From Taenia hydatigena (lineage: Eukaryota > Platyhelminthes > Cestoda > Cyclophyllidea > Taeniidae): 64,000 bases of DNA. The stretch is from the NCBI GenBank assembly GCA_036345935.2, contig JADWOT020000010.1, forward strand, positions 7,180,587 through 7,244,586, in the 5' to 3' direction. Positions 36,327 to 49,294 of this stretch are shown piece after piece; positions within the stretch are counted from its first letter, which is position 1; each line of letters opens with the position of its first letter. Under the pieces are notes generated by a model that was given only the letters and a program-made list of their open reading frames with translations, searched no databases and was not told where the DNA came from. The position numbers were made by a program, and so were the translations under genes.

Positions 36327-39300
36327 TTACCAGTCGGCCTCCACGATCAGCTTCTGAAAGAGGTGGTCCCGCCCCCGGATCTTCATAATCCCATCGCGAA
36401 GCCAGAAACGCCACTTACTCCGCGACCGACTGACCTTAACACACCAAAAACCACCAAGTAAATGAGGCCACACGGCTGTCAATGCTACTGAACACTCACC
36501 CTCTCGTACTGGCACACAACAAGGTTGTCCGACTCAAAGAGGGACTCAGGCTCTTCATCGCTCACATCATCGTCCGAATTAAGCGGCTCCTCTTCTTCCT
36601 CCTCTTCCGCTGCCAATCCCGTTTCCTTCCCATCTGTCTCTTCCGCATCCCCCTCCGTTCCAACTCCACCGCCACCACTCACCTTCTCGTCACCACCGTT
36701 GGCTGGTGGTTGTGGTGGCGGAGGTGCCGGCGGTGGAAGGTCTGGAATGTGGTCGTCTTCGCCACCACCAATCTTCACGTTCAGCCTTTCAGCACTGGCT
36801 ACTGCTGTTGGCGTCTTCTGCTTTCGTCTGGACACTGAACGTCCACCCATCGCGGCCTCCTCCGCCGATGCTGCTGCCGCTGCCGCCAGCATCTCCAGCC
36901 TACAACAAATCAATCAAGACCAATCAACCACACATAAACAGTGACACAAACACACAAGTTATATCAACAAAGTCGACAATCGTACGAGCGCAAACGCGTG
37001 ACTGTGCGCGCTATCCGACAGTCACTTACCGTTGACCCGATGGCGTCATGGTAGGCACAGAGCCAAACTCCTCTTCTTCCTCATCATCCACGTCTACTTC
37101 CTCATCCTCCTCGTCTGCGAGGTCGTCGTCCAGATCGTCATCGAACTCGCGAAACTCCTTCCCAACGCGCGCAGAACTACGAGGTCGTTTGGCCACGCGA
37201 TTTCGAGATTGGGCACCACCGCTACAATCAGCAGCGACAGCACCAGTGCCAGCAGTATCGTAGGTACGTTTATTGGTCGGATTGGTGCTTGCAGTAGTAG
37301 CAGAAGTTGCAGAAGTTTTAGTGCTGTTGGGCACGGTGTGTGGCGTGGTAGGTGTCGTAGAGGTAACAGTAGCTACAGAAGCAGGATTCGGAGTCAGCAT
37401 CGACCCAGCCACACCAGGAGTCGCTACCACCATATCTGCGTCGTCATCGTCACTGTCATCCTCGCCGTCACCGCCAGGAGTGGCCGTTGTTGCAGTTCCA
37501 ACACCGCCACCTCCACCGCCTCCTCCTATACTGCTACTACTACCACCCACCAGCGGCTGTGCTGCACTACCCGGCGTACGACTGAACACGGAATGAGGAG
37601 TGGCCACGCTCATTGGCGCTCGCAACGACGGCGTATCCACCGAGTAGGGCTCCACCACCTCCACATCATCGTCATCATCAAAGTCGCTGTCCCCCACGCC
37701 ATCCACTTGTGTCTACAAACACCAACCAGTTCTCAAGCAATCAACCAACCAACCAAAACGACCCACCCACTTTTCTGTGTATATCCCACACCACATATCT
37801 CACCTCGCTCACCCTGTGGCATTGCTGCATGTCTGGACACCCGATTTACCAGTTCTTTCACATCCAACTTCTTCCGGTCCACTCACTTGCACACACAAGC
37901 ACACATCGTTAATCAATAAATACGTCCCCCGCACACCGTGGATCCAGACACACCAACAGCCAAGCAGAAATGCCGTCAACGAGCACACTTAGGTCGCCAA
38001 AGTGGTGCAAATGTACACACAAACCAAAGCGCGACCAAAAACACAAAAAGGATAAAGTAAGAGAAGGGACCAACAAAACATACCCGGTTAAAGGACTGCT
38101 GGTGAGCCTGCTGGGGTGGTGGTGGTGGTGGTGGTGCTGCTGCTGCTGCTGCAAGGATAGCGGTGGCAGTGGTGCCAGTAGCGTCTTGCAACTGCTGCGT
38201 CGTCGTAGCCGCGGAGCCTAGTGGCTGACGGAACTGCACAGGCACCATGAAGGTTTGCTGACCCACTTGCAGAATCTGCACGTTCTGACCTGCCAGTTAA
38301 GAGCAACAGATACTATTACCAACACATCCACAATCAATCTCACGTTCACACACAAAAACACGCCTATATGTGCACACACGCCCACATGCGTCAGTCAACC
38401 CTACCCGCTTACACACACGCACCCCTCCCATCACTACTGTTCCACCCATTCCAACTCGAAGCCCGTGCATTCCATTAAAAAAAAAATCGAGAAAACGAAA
38501 CCTACCCCTCTCCAAAATGAACTCAACGACACGCTTCAAGCCTGCCAACTGACCACTTTGCGTGCCATTGTAGCTATTCATGGTGGCAGCATGCAAATGA
38601 AGTTTCAGACCAACCACACCAATTCAGCCCTAACCTCCACTGCATCCGAACATTCACCTTCAAATGCTCACCCAAATTCACACCCAGTCTCACCACCTCC
38701 TCCGTCAGGTAGGAAACCTACCCAACTAATCCCATTTCCACTCCTACCAGCAACACGATCGAATCGTTGTTTGCAATCACCTCCCATCAGCACAATAGCC
38801 GAAACACATCTTCACCTTACACAGCATCGATGCCCTACATAACAAACTTTACACTGTAGTTATAATGCACGGTGCAAACAAATCAGTGCCATTCCCCTTG
38901 TTCGTTCTACAACCAAGCACAAAGCCTCATGCCACCAGTCACATCAGGAACATCAAACTCCTCTTCCCACCCCACCATCTTGGCAGCATCGAACATCACC
39001 ACCTACCTACCTCACTGATCTAGTTGCAACTACCTCCTTCCACCTCGGAGCTAAGGCCTCACCACACTTTACATTCAGTGTGCAATTTACACGTGTGCTA
39101 GTCACTGCATTTGCAATGGTGCACAGCGAGAGGAAGGCGCTCATGTTGTCCCTATTTTGCACGCTCAAGCACACACTCATTTAGCCTTTTTCGACGGTGA
39201 AACCTGATCCAGAGCACTTAATTTCCGCCCTCCACATCGACCGCATTTGTTGCTTTGGTCCAATGAGCCACATTAGCGTGTGATCGGCAACTTCAACTAA

Positions 39301-40502
39301 CACAAACTGTAGCCAACGAAGTCATTAAAGTACCACCAACGGCGTCCAGCTTTATTCAGTCCTCCCAACTTATGGACAAACCTACCCATGACGTCAGTAG
39401 CCCCATCTTTCAACGACATGAATGGTTGCGAAGTCAATGGACTGCAACAGAGTTCTAACATGCTCGTAAACAATGGGGTTCCCTTATCCTCACATTATGC
39501 CGATTACCGTGACCTCCGCATTCCATCACATAAAGCATAAGTGTGACCTAGACGGTGGCGTGTGCAATATCGCATTGACAACGCGAGAAATTGAGAAACT
39601 CACCACCCTCTCACCTCAATGCAATGGGAATAGGGAGGAGAGGAAGCATTAAAAAGGTGTACTTACCGGGAATGGCAGGAACACCATTGACACTGGCCAT
39701 TGTGGGTTGTCCTATGATAGTGGCAGTGGTGGCCGCACCGGGCTGACCAGGTCCAGAGGCCTGCAACGGCGCACGAATCGCGATGCCAGCAAGGGGATTG
39801 GCAAGACGCGGCTGCACTCCAGCCGCCTGTGGATTTAGTGCCGCCGCGAGCACAATCGGCGGCCTACCTGCTGTGGTTCCAGATGCTTGTACGGATGCAC
39901 CGACGGCGGAACGCAACACCAGACCTGTTGCTGGTGTCGCCGCAGACATCGTCAGGGGCGCATTCGGACGCGCAATTGGCGCAAGCGTACGCATTCCACT
40001 ACCGGCACTAACACCACCGCAACCCACTCCCGCCAACGAGTTAGGTTGGATGGGCAGTCGCGAAATAGAAATTGGCACTCCCTGTTGACCGACGCACGTC
40101 TGCTGCAACCACCACCAGACAAATACATCACGCATACTAAACAACAATCTAGCTACTCTTAAAACCAAGGATTCATACGAAAAAAAGAGTGGACGAATAG
40201 ACAAACAGACGACAACATGTCATCGTTTCATCATCGTTGGTATTCAAGCCTACCTGAAACTGTGTAGCTTGCAGGCGTTGCGCGTAGTGAACTGCCGGTT
40301 GAGCAACGGGCTCTGGGTCAGCCACGTGAGTTTCAGCCAGCTTGGACGACCACAACTATGAGCAGAGATGGAGAACAGTGATAGAAACAATGGAGAGTAC
40401 CTTTCGCAGTTGTTCCAACAAGTCCAAATCGAGACCTTCTTGCGTGAAGGTCTCCTTCATGCCTTCGATTACATCGTTGATGACGCCATTGTAAAAGCCT
40501 GC
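36327..40502 (-). repeat. Right arm of the TFIIA inverted duplication
   Basis: Reverse-complement partner of 28431-32143. The arms are separated by about 4.2 kb containing LAMTOR4. Confidence 0.85.
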
Positions 40503-40557
40503 CTAGAGGGAAAGCTGACAAAGAGACTAAGAAGAGAACGCCTACTACGTCCACCAT
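36327..40557 (-). CDS. GTF2A1: TFIIA alpha/beta precursor, copy B (inverted duplicate)
   Basis: Second complete TFIIA large-subunit gene, facing copy A tail to tail. Exons: 40557-40549 (tentative, codes only MVD), 40502-40401, 40355-40254, 40102-39667, 38289-38084, 37712-37030, 36899-36500, 36434-36327. Every junction keeps frame and the intron positions and phases equal those of copy A; 681 residues. It keeps the N-terminal domain, the QVDG Taspase-1 motif at the start of exon 6 and the C-terminal SRSKWRFWLRDGIMKIRGRD...EADW barrel. Differences are mostly in low-complexity linkers: exon 4 has five extra codons, exon 5 extra Ala/Pro residues, and exon 6 is rewritten between conserved blocks. 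Absence of stops and frameshifts indicates both copies are selected. Intron 3 and exon 4 are almost identical to copy A. Confidence 0.92.
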
Positions 40558-40924
40558 CGAAAACCGAAACCGCGACCAATGATGGTCGAGGCCTTTGATT
40601 GTGGATCAGTAGCGAGCTTGTATCAAATCATGCCAAATTTGCAGATATTTAAACCCGCAAATATGGATATTTTTCAAAAAATTTCTTGTTTTCTGCAGTT
40701 GCTAAGGTTATTTTCAAAAAGTAAATTGATAATAGAATAGTATATACAATAATATGCGATCATTGTACTTTTGCACCTTAACAGAAGTTGATTTTGTAAA
40801 TTTTTGGAAGTTTTTATTTAGAACACGCTTTTTAAGTTGTAAAATAAGTTTTATTTTGTTGTTATAGCAGAAAGTTGGCTCTTTAATTCTTCTAAAAGGC
40901 AAGTGATGATTAACACTTAGCGGA
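40558..40924. other. AT-rich stretch upstream of TFIIA copy B
   Basis: Putative promoter side of the minus-strand copy B. No recognisable element. Confidence 0.4.
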
Positions 40925-41126
40925 TGTACAACGGCTAAAGCAGCTAGCAGCTTGTTTGGACTCTCGGTTTCGGTCAGGGTGACAAAGGTAGTTGTATTGC
41001 TCTGAGCCGCGTGGTCTGGCCTCCGGGCCATGTCGGCAGCTCCATCTTCTCTGTCAATTGAATATATGTATTTCCTGCTCTTGTACTTTGCCTTCTTTTG
41101 CCCTTAAGGAGTCCCAGGACGCTACA
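40925..41126 (+). mobile_element. Solo LTR of the TRIM-like family
   Basis: LTR-like sequence ending CAGGACGCTACA at 41126 with the usual internal landmarks (CTGCCTTCTTTTG-like segment, GGCCTCCGGGCCATG). The left end is degraded. It is not followed by the primer-binding site. Confidence 0.65.
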
Positions 41127-41384
41127 AGCAGCCCTTTACCAGGACTAGAAATTTCGCAGCTATATATTTTGTTTTTAGCACCTTTTAGAGCGTTAACTTC
41201 TGCACAAGCATTGGTTAGTGTCCCACGTCGGCCACGGACTAACCTTGTCGGTCATGGTCTATGAAATTGAGGGTACGGCTGACTGCATTGCCTCTTGTTC
41301 CTTTGGGCACCCCTATTAAATGTGTAGAAAAAATTGAATGAAGCTTTTCGACTTTACATTATTGGGATCCATAAAGAAACCGCT

Positions 41385-41800
41385 TTTGATGGTGCACGGT
41401 CAGCATAGTTTTCATTGTTAACGGCTTTCTTACAGATCACAGCTCAGGGGTGATTGCTGAAGGTGGACGTCCTTATCAACTGTTCTGTTTTAGATCGCCA
41501 TAGGTTCACTTATCCGATGCACATGCGCTTCCTAAATTCAGGGTAGACGTCCTTCAATATCGATCACGCATTCCATTAACCTTGTTGGAGTGGCTTGAGA
41601 CTTCTCCAAAGGTGATGTAGCGTCCCGAGGCTCCCTTAAGGCAAAAGAAGGCAAAGTGGCAGGATAGAATATATATATTCACCGGACAGAAGGAAATAAG
41701 CTGCTGGCGTGGCCCGGAGGCCAGCCCACGCAGCTAGGGCAGTACGGACACCTCTGTGACCTTGACGGAAACCAGCAGTTCTAACGAACAAAGTACTACA
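41385..41800 (-). mobile_element. 5'-terminal fragment of a TRIM-like element, minus orientation
   Basis: An intact LTR of 185 bp (41616-41800, TG...CA) preceded on the plus strand by a diverged piece of the internal region (about 41385-41615) with landmarks such as GGTGGACGTCC. The 3' half of the element is missing. Confidence 0.65.
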
Positions 41801-41908
41801 GATGAAACAAGACAAGGGCTAATATATCTTTAAAAAGTGGGGAAGTAGGACTTTTGGCATAACTCAGAGGCCAGCTCACTTTGCGAAGTTAAAATGATTG
41901 AAGTACCA

Positions 41909-42375
41909 TGTAGCGTCCCGAGGCTCCCTCAAAGGCAAAAGAAGGGAGAATACTAGGACAGAACATAGATATTCAACGGAACCAAACCAAGCCAAACGAA
42001 ACTCAAAGTCCAATGCACTGACACTGACGTTGGTGTCAAGCATCGCCTCAATCGCGTCGAATGTCGGCGATCGGCATGGTTAGCTCGTGGGTGCTTCTTG
42101 CAGCACTGACTACGTTGTGATGGCTGACATGGGAGGTAGGTGTACCAAGGGGCGCGTCGGGGACGAGGCTGGAAAGAGGAGAGGGGCAATATAGTACTTC
42201 GTTTGTTTGAACCACCGGCTTCGGTCAGAATGACAGAGGTGGCTATACTGCCCTAGCTGCGTGGGCTGGCCTCCAAGACGTGCCAGCAGTTTATTCTTCG
42301 CTGTCTGTTGAATATATATATTAGGCTCTGGCGTTCTGCCTTCTTTCGCCTTCGAGGGAGCCCCGATACGCTACA
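41909..42375. mobile_element. Rearranged TRIM-like element with head-to-head LTRs
   Basis: A 72-bp minus-oriented LTR fragment (41909-41980) abuts a plus-oriented 3' internal segment that keeps its polypurine tract (about 42170-42189) and a complete 186-bp plus-oriented LTR (42190-42375). The LTR pieces are therefore inverted relative to each other, which a normal insertion would not give. Confidence 0.65.
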
Positions 42376-42457
42376 GATGGCATGGCCCGAATATAATGCC
42401 TTTTTTTGTCTACTAGTTTCGGTTACTTAGGTGACCATATTGCCTCCAAAACGTGGT

Positions 42458-42622
42458 TGTAGTACTTTGTTTCCTAGAACTGCCGGTTCAGGTCGAGGTT
42501 ACAGAGGTAGCCGTACTGCCCTAGCTGCGTGGGCAGCCTTTTCCCTCCGTCCGGTGAATGTATATATTCCACCTTAGCATTCTGCCTTCTTTTACTTTCA
42601 AGGGAGCCTCGAGACGCTACAG
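42458..42622 (+). mobile_element. Solo LTR of the TRIM-like family with trailing primer-site remnant
   Basis: A 165-bp LTR beginning TGTAGTACTTTG and ending GAGACGCTACA, followed by GTGGTAGCAG, a decayed form of the family's primer-binding site. More degraded LTR-like pieces follow at about 42640-42810. Confidence 0.65.
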
Positions 42623-42973
42623 TGGTAGCAGTTTCATTTCCTTTGTCAATTAAATATACGTTTTGGCCTATTATTATGCCTTCCTTTGCCTTCAAGAAAG
42701 TTTTAGGGTACTACATCGGATGCCAGCCCACACGGCTAGGGTAATATGGCCACGTTGGTGACGGAAAACAAAACCAACCACCATAGCAAACAAAGCATTG
42801 CATGCATATGTATTTCGATTAGGTTTTATGTCTTTTTTTGCCATAAGGGTAGTTTTTTTGGCACTGCATTACCGCTACATCCTTAAAAAGGATGTGGAAT
42901 TGAGGCTAATCATCCTTGAGACAACATTTATTGGTACGCAACCAAAGGTAGTTTAAAGTAGATCAAAGCGTTT

Positions 42974-43143
42974 TTTAGATTTATTAAAGGCAAAAAAGCA
43001 TAATACTGGGACAGAATAAATATAATCAGCAAAGAAAGGGATTGGGGCTGACGATATGGACAGGGAGCTAGCCAACCCATCGGGAATCATGTGGCCACTT
43101 AAGTGGCCAAAACCAGCAGTCTGCGCAAACAAAGTGCTGCACA
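42974..43143 (-). mobile_element. Degenerate LTR of the TRIM-like family, minus orientation
   Basis: Recognisable AAAGGCA...AGCATAATACTGGGACAGAATA and ...CAAACAAAGTGCTGCA landmarks in the order of a minus-oriented LTR, with many substitutions. Confidence 0.5.
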
Positions 43144-43463
43144 GGTTTCTTTTAATCGATATCGCATTTTAGCCTTATTCACACATTTCGCATCATTATA
43201 TGCACAGAGCCTAGGCGCATAAACGTCTTTGATAACCTGCATCAAAATGATAATTTCTTTATTCCATAAGTGCTTGGCAATTTTAACAATTAATTCGAAA
43301 TTTAAACTCTTGTAGTTTTTGCTCACTAAGCATTGGTGAATGCTTTCCTGCGCTTGTTTGAATCTACTCGCCTTCCAGGATTGGTGCTAGTTGTGGTACA
43401 TTTGATCATCTAAAGTTGCTGTTTTTGACATGTAAATGGTCTTGTTATCGAGCTGGTTTGTAG

Positions 43464-46400
43464 GCAGCAGGACAATGCTTTCGTTGAAGTACCCTCTTCG
43501 TGGCCCCAAGGTATGTAACATTGCCATTCGTTTAACATGTTGTAGCCTCACTACCTGTAACACCATCGCACCTGCCCCGAATGAGTCATTTTGTTTCTCC
43601 AGTTACGTTCCCAAGTCAGCCCTTTTACTTCGGCAGCCCTATTATTCTCCCTCCTCCCCAGTTCTCGAATTCGTACCCTTCAAGCGGTAACTTGACTACA
43701 CAAGTGTCTGTGCCGGTCCCCATGACTCCACAAAGTATGCCTACTTCCGTTGTCCCTACTTCGGCATGTCTCCGGCCATGTAACACCACTCCAAACGAAA
43801 AGATTTTAAATGCGAATGTTGCGCAAGAGAAAATTGATAACGGCACTGAGGTCAGTAGTATCTGCCCAGAACCGACGGATACCATTATCAGCATCAAAAA
43901 CTGGGTAGCTGTTAATCTGGAAGCAGATGGTGAGTGTTGTATTGCAGGGCGCTCTATCAAATGTGGTCAACTTATCTGTTCGGAGCGGATAATTTTTGTT
44001 AATTATCGTGGAGACATAGCTTCGGATGGAAAAAGATTGTTCAAATTATGTGGACCGATCTCTTGGGAATTATATGAGCTTCAGCACCCACAAGTGGGGG
44101 GAATTAATCCTACACCGGAGTTGCGAAAGGCCTTTTCCAACGGTTTTCCGCGGAAAAACAGACGAAATTGGATGAGGGCCTTGTACCGCTTTCTCTATCG
44201 CCTAACCCAACGAAGGCCAAATTCCAGGCGAACTGTAAATCACTTTATCCCATTACTTACTTTGAATCCTCCACCTATGTAAAGGATTCAGGCTTTCGTT
44301 TAATTATGAGCATTTGATGCAGTGACAACTATGTGGCCAGGTTTTGTGGTTGAGACCATTGTTACCTGTCGCTTTTCAATTGTGTTCTGCATTTCAGGGG
44401 CTGAAATCCACCGCACCGGTGGATGAGGTTGGAGATAGCGATACGACAAATTTGGGGGCATTGGATATTGACCCTAGGTCGGATAACACAGTGGACTTGC
44501 CGTTTCTTGTACTCAACTCGCAGACTCATAATCCTCGGAGGAAATACCATTCTCCTCACGATGGACTTTCTGATTCATCGGTGCGTGTGTGGTGCTGTTC
44601 CCTTGGTCTTCGTCTGGTTCTTTCTAATCTATGTCCTTTTCATTCTCACAGTTTCCCCGCAAAAGTTGCTACTCTGGTCCTCCCTCTGATACTGAGTCGG
44701 TAGAGGCTGAGGATGACCCCATTCCCAGCGCATCGGTCCTTAGTGAGACCGACGATAATGACTTCTCTACGAGGGGCAGGCAAAATCCTACTTGGGGAGG
44801 CAAGGTTTTCTCTTCATCTCCATTGACTGTTGAAATTGGAGTTCAGACTTCCAACGATTTCCCACCGCTTCGATTGGCGTCGCTGGCTGATGGGGTAGGC
44901 CGACGAGATGTTGCAACAGAGACAAGGAGGACTAGGGAGCGGACTCCACTCTCCAATTGGATGGAAAAGGATGTGCGGGTTAGTTTAGTTTAGTTATCTC
45001 TATTATTATGACCCACTTTTATGCTCTTTTCAGCTGAACGTGGCTCTGATGAATGCGGACATTGAGCGCACGCCGTCACCGTCGCCACCTGAGCTACATT
45101 CTCACAGTTCGCGTAGGCGACATTCGGAGGAGGCGAGGGTGCTCCCCTCGAGTTATTCGGTGAAGCAGCCGGTAGTTGTGGATATGGATGTCCAGGAGTC
45201 TTCGGGTGAACGAGAAAGTGATGGCATGGTGGCGGAGGGCTCTAGGCGCCACCATTATCCTTCGTGGAAGTCGAAAGAGTTAGCTCGATCGAGAAAAACG
45301 CCAAAAGTGGGTACTTGTTCGGGTTCCGTCCTTTAAATGCTGCGTTTCAGGGTTAAGGAGAGCTTGGATATCTTGGCTAGTGAAGTAGGTCGACGGGAGC
45401 ATTCGTTTAGTTTTTCTCCTAAGCCACATTTATAAATCTCCTGTGCGGCTATGGAATTTGCGTTTAAAATTTCGAGTTGTTTCGACCGGAAGCCTTCATT
45501 CATTATTGTACTGGAAAATTACTGTTTTTTGCAGCAAATTATTTTCACGATTTTAGCTTTTGTATTGCGGTTTTGTCGGTAATAGTCTTGGTAACTTTTT
45601 ACAGTGTTGGGCCGTTAATTCTCGATATGGGGTATGCCCTTTCCTGCGCTATCATATGGAAATTCGGTGACATTGATATCCTCACGGAAAAGCATAGTAT
45701 TGGCGTCATCTTTAAGGCGATAAAGGTTGACTGGACAATGCGTGCTTTCAGGAGGGTTAGTAGTTGTATAGCCTGTTCTTGCCGCTCCGGGTTAGTAACA
45801 TTATTGGTGTTTGTACGAATTTAATCAATTGTAACGCGGTTTCGACTTTTCCTCAAAAAAGGTTAAAAGTAGGTCTCTGTTGTTTCCTATAACAGCAACT
45901 GACTTCATTCCATGCAACTTTTTGTTCGGTTGTCAGCGCGTGGCCCTTTGAGGTTTATCCTTCTGCTGCCTTTATGCGACCTTTCATATGACTTTCATCG
46001 TCAGTCATTGGGACGGAAATTACGTAACGGCTTTTTGTCCATTGGCATGCACTTATGCCTCGATATTATCGTTGATATTCACAGATAAATTTAGCTGGGT
46101 TGATCTATCCTGCCAAAATTTCCCCTTTCGTTGGTGGGTCTACTTATCGGATCTTCTAAAGTAAGCGGTCGACGATTTCAGAATATGCTCTTCGACAGCA
46201 GTAGGTAAATTAAGTATCATATTCAATCTAACTAGTGTCTTACCGGGATACTTATGAATGGTTTTTCTCTGTTATTGCTCTTTCGTAACACGAAAGCGAT
46301 CCCCACGATACCGGGAAAAAAAATATTCTAGATACAATCCAAATCGTAGCTTAGATTTGTTCACGAATCGTAAGATCCCCAAGCGCTATGTGGGATTGTT

Positions 46401-46907
46401 CCTTAGTCGAGACAAAGTCATTTAGCCAACTTTTTCACTGTGTTAACCCTTAATTGCTGTCTACCAAACCGTTATTGTTGGCTAACTGTCTGCGGTGTTC
46501 GTAATGCGCACCGACAGAATTCCGGCTGCTCACTTCAGCATCGCTTTGCAAAAACGGAGCGCAAGAAGTTGAGTAGTAAAGAAGCTCACGCCCCCACAAC
46601 CTCTGCAACCAACCGCAAGAGCCACAGTCAGAGTCGCGAGCTTCGCCGCAAGAGCCATACCTTGGACCGTCGCCACCAACTCATAACGCAGTTGGGCGAG
46701 TTCTCCTTTCGCTCTCACTTGGCTTTTTTGTGAGGGAGCTGGGATTACCTCGCTCCTTTCTTTTGCGCTCTAGGTGTCGTGGATGTGCGGAACCTAAGAA
46801 GAACGCGCTCGGGTCGGTTGAGTGTCCCCACGCGAGACACCTGGCATCGACAAAAAATCGTCTTTGATGGCGCTGATATCAGTGTAGATCATGGAGAGTA
46901 CGGCAAG
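43464..46907 (+). CDS. SANTA-domain protein with CENP-C-like motif, KNL2/M18BP1-like (5' and central exons)
   Basis: Candidate centromere-licensing factor. Exons read at about 43464-43510, 43603-44234, 44398-44580, 44652-44978, 45034-45306, about 46518-46575 and 46774-46907; splice phases agree throughout. The second listed exon carries a SANTA-like domain: NWVAVNLEADGECCIAG, then LFKLCGPI, then ELRKAFSNGFPRKNRRNW, matching the family's Trp start, L-x-G-x-I and GFP..W signature. The middle exons are Ser/Pro/Asp/Arg-rich and disordered-looking. The 46774-46907 exon encodes RRTRSGRLSVPTRDTWHRQK, close to the CENP-C motif (R-rich, SGR, P..W) that binds CENP-A nucleosomes in KNL2/M18BP1 of several animals and plants. 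The true start may lie upstream in unseen exons. The end of the 46518 exon is uncertain. Identity rests on motif order only. Confidence 0.6.
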
Positions 46908-49294
46908 GTGAGTTAAACAAAAACTTTTGCACCATGCTTCATGAGTTCAGGATTTATCTATTGCAGTTCCTACGTTTATCTGTGCTGTTTTCCCTAGTGT
47001 CCTCTCCTATGAGTTAGCTTTTGTTATCTATTGCGAGGAGTCTTCAAGCCTTGTTGGTAATGGCGACTACTTTCTGCATTGTTTCATGGTTTCATCGCTG
47101 AAGGTAGAGTTTCTTGCAAAAGTTTGCTCTGAAGGCTTTCCCTACCTCGAATTTACTCACCTGAGTCTTGAGAATTTCGCTCGTGGAATTCTTTTTCAGC
47201 TTCCCTATCCTCATTTCATCGATTGAATTGTTTTTTTTTCTTTCAATCTTTCCTTCATTTTATACGTTCTCCAGCTTTGCTGTGGAAGCGGTAGTGCAAT
47301 CCGCTTTCGATGATTCGTGGGTATTCTAGCTTCTGCTCGTGATGCCGGCTACAGCGTAGTGGCGTTCTGGTGGAAGGGGACACCTTATAGACAGTTGGGC
47401 TGAAATTTTCCCTACATAGAGGCCTTTCTTGGTCTTGGTCAAATTATTCGTCTTCGGGGAAGTGTCGTTTTTTGTATCCATTGCTGTAATTTCACCGGTT
47501 GGATGTGGTCAATGTATTTCCCTGTTGTGCGTGATTGGATTGATCCATACTCGATCTGGCGTAAAGGTCGTAGCTTGGCACGTCGGGAAGCCTTGTTTGT
47601 TGAAGATCAGTTGTCCACCTTCTTTTCCGACTTCTGGTGTTCACCTAGGCACTTCTCAGGGGTATCGGTTACCCTCTGTCTCTTCAATCCAATTGCCTAC
47701 CGGTTGCCGTTGTTCTGACGATCTCTTGTCGAAGGTTCGATATTCCCTTCTACTGCGCTCTTTGTCGTTTGACCGGCTAGGCGAAATCCACTATTAGATT
47801 CTCCGTACCTAAAGAGGAGTGATGAAGGCGCCTTTTTTTCCCATTTATGCACGTCGTCACCCAACAGTGTGGATTGAGATATGAAATATCACCAAGGAAA
47901 AACTTTTTTTCACCTACCAACCTCAACACTCGACACCCTAAATGCGAACTTTTGCTCCCTTGGAGGGACTTTGTGAGCTATTTGCGGCCTGATGTGGGTA
48001 AACTTTTCTGCCGTTTTTGTAGTACTTCTCCAGCCTGATAGACGACTAGACCGCTGTGGATCCCACCGGTTTGTGGCGCGTCTGTACAGTGCCCTGTCTA
48101 CCAGCATCCACGCACAGCTCTTTGTAAGTAGAATTCCGTCCCTTCTCTCCCCCCCCGCCCGTGTTTTGTTTGTCAAATGGCCTTACACCGTTTTCAATAC
48201 AGCGGTACGAATGTTTTGTAATTGACTTTACTTTTTTGGGAAAGGGAGGCTATGGCAAACACTTTTACGCAGCACATTAGCGCAGGAGAAAATTCCAGTC
48301 TTTTGGGCAAAAAATATTTTTTTTCTTTCCTGACTTCAATTGCTTGTGTCTCACTTTATGAACGAACGAAGATGGGTGGCTTTGGACTTTATTCTCGCCA
48401 CTTAGTTGGATTGAACGAGTGCCTTTCAAGGCGCCAAAGGCCGAATAGTGCCGGTGGTGGCAAGTGGCGTTTCTAGCAGTCACGGGAACCCTCCTAGTAG
48501 TAGAGAAGGTCTCAAAGGTCAAATGGAAAGGATTTGGGGCGTCCTCGCGTTCTCTCGCTCTCGCTCGTTTTAAGGATGGCATGAGGCTGCCCACCCCATT
48601 GGCTTGCTTTGAACCAATCAGGTGCCAAGGTCCCGGCAATTAGTTGGGGCCCAGCCCGATCTGCTCTGCTGATGGCAGGGTGGTCGTACCAACGGGGAAA
48701 CCAACAGGACCAACGACGGTCTGGGGTGACACGCGTCTAGGCTTATTTTATTTCTTTGCCTGGCATCGCACTACCCCTAGCGAGTGTTATCATCTTCGAA
48801 GGTACTAGGACTGATCTTATTGGAGGAAGAAGTACTAGCCTATGCGAATTTCGATACTTATTCTTTTCAAAATGAATGTGACGCCTTGTTCGAATATTTA
48901 AAAGTAGAACTATTGAGGGGCAGGTGTGACAGCAGAACGTGACCTCCAGGGTTAGATCAGATCAGGCAGCAGTGAGGGCGTAGCTTTAACGCTGCCGTTG
49001 GTGAAGGGGGTTGGACATTTACGTGTCTTCAAAACTTCTACAAATGCCTAACTGGAGTCATAAGATGCTTGGTTTGCGTTCAATTCGGCAAGTAAGTCTG
49101 AGGTCGTAGTGCAAATGAGTTCCACTCCCACGCAATAACCGGTGGAGTAGGCTTTCAAGAGCGGTCTGTCCCACACTCCCCTAGTATTATAGCAACTTGC
49201 TGCGCACAGGTCGCTTGCTGGCAAGTCACCGATCCCCTTCTGGGCTACCGTTCCATTCCCACACGGCTGCGTCTGCCTCGTTTGTGCGAGGTAG
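46908..49294. other. Putative long intron of the KNL2-like gene
   Basis: Contains only short frames. A plus-strand frame at 47847-48038 follows a CAACAG acceptor and has a GTAAAC donor, so a further exon there is possible but not supported. Confidence 0.3.
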
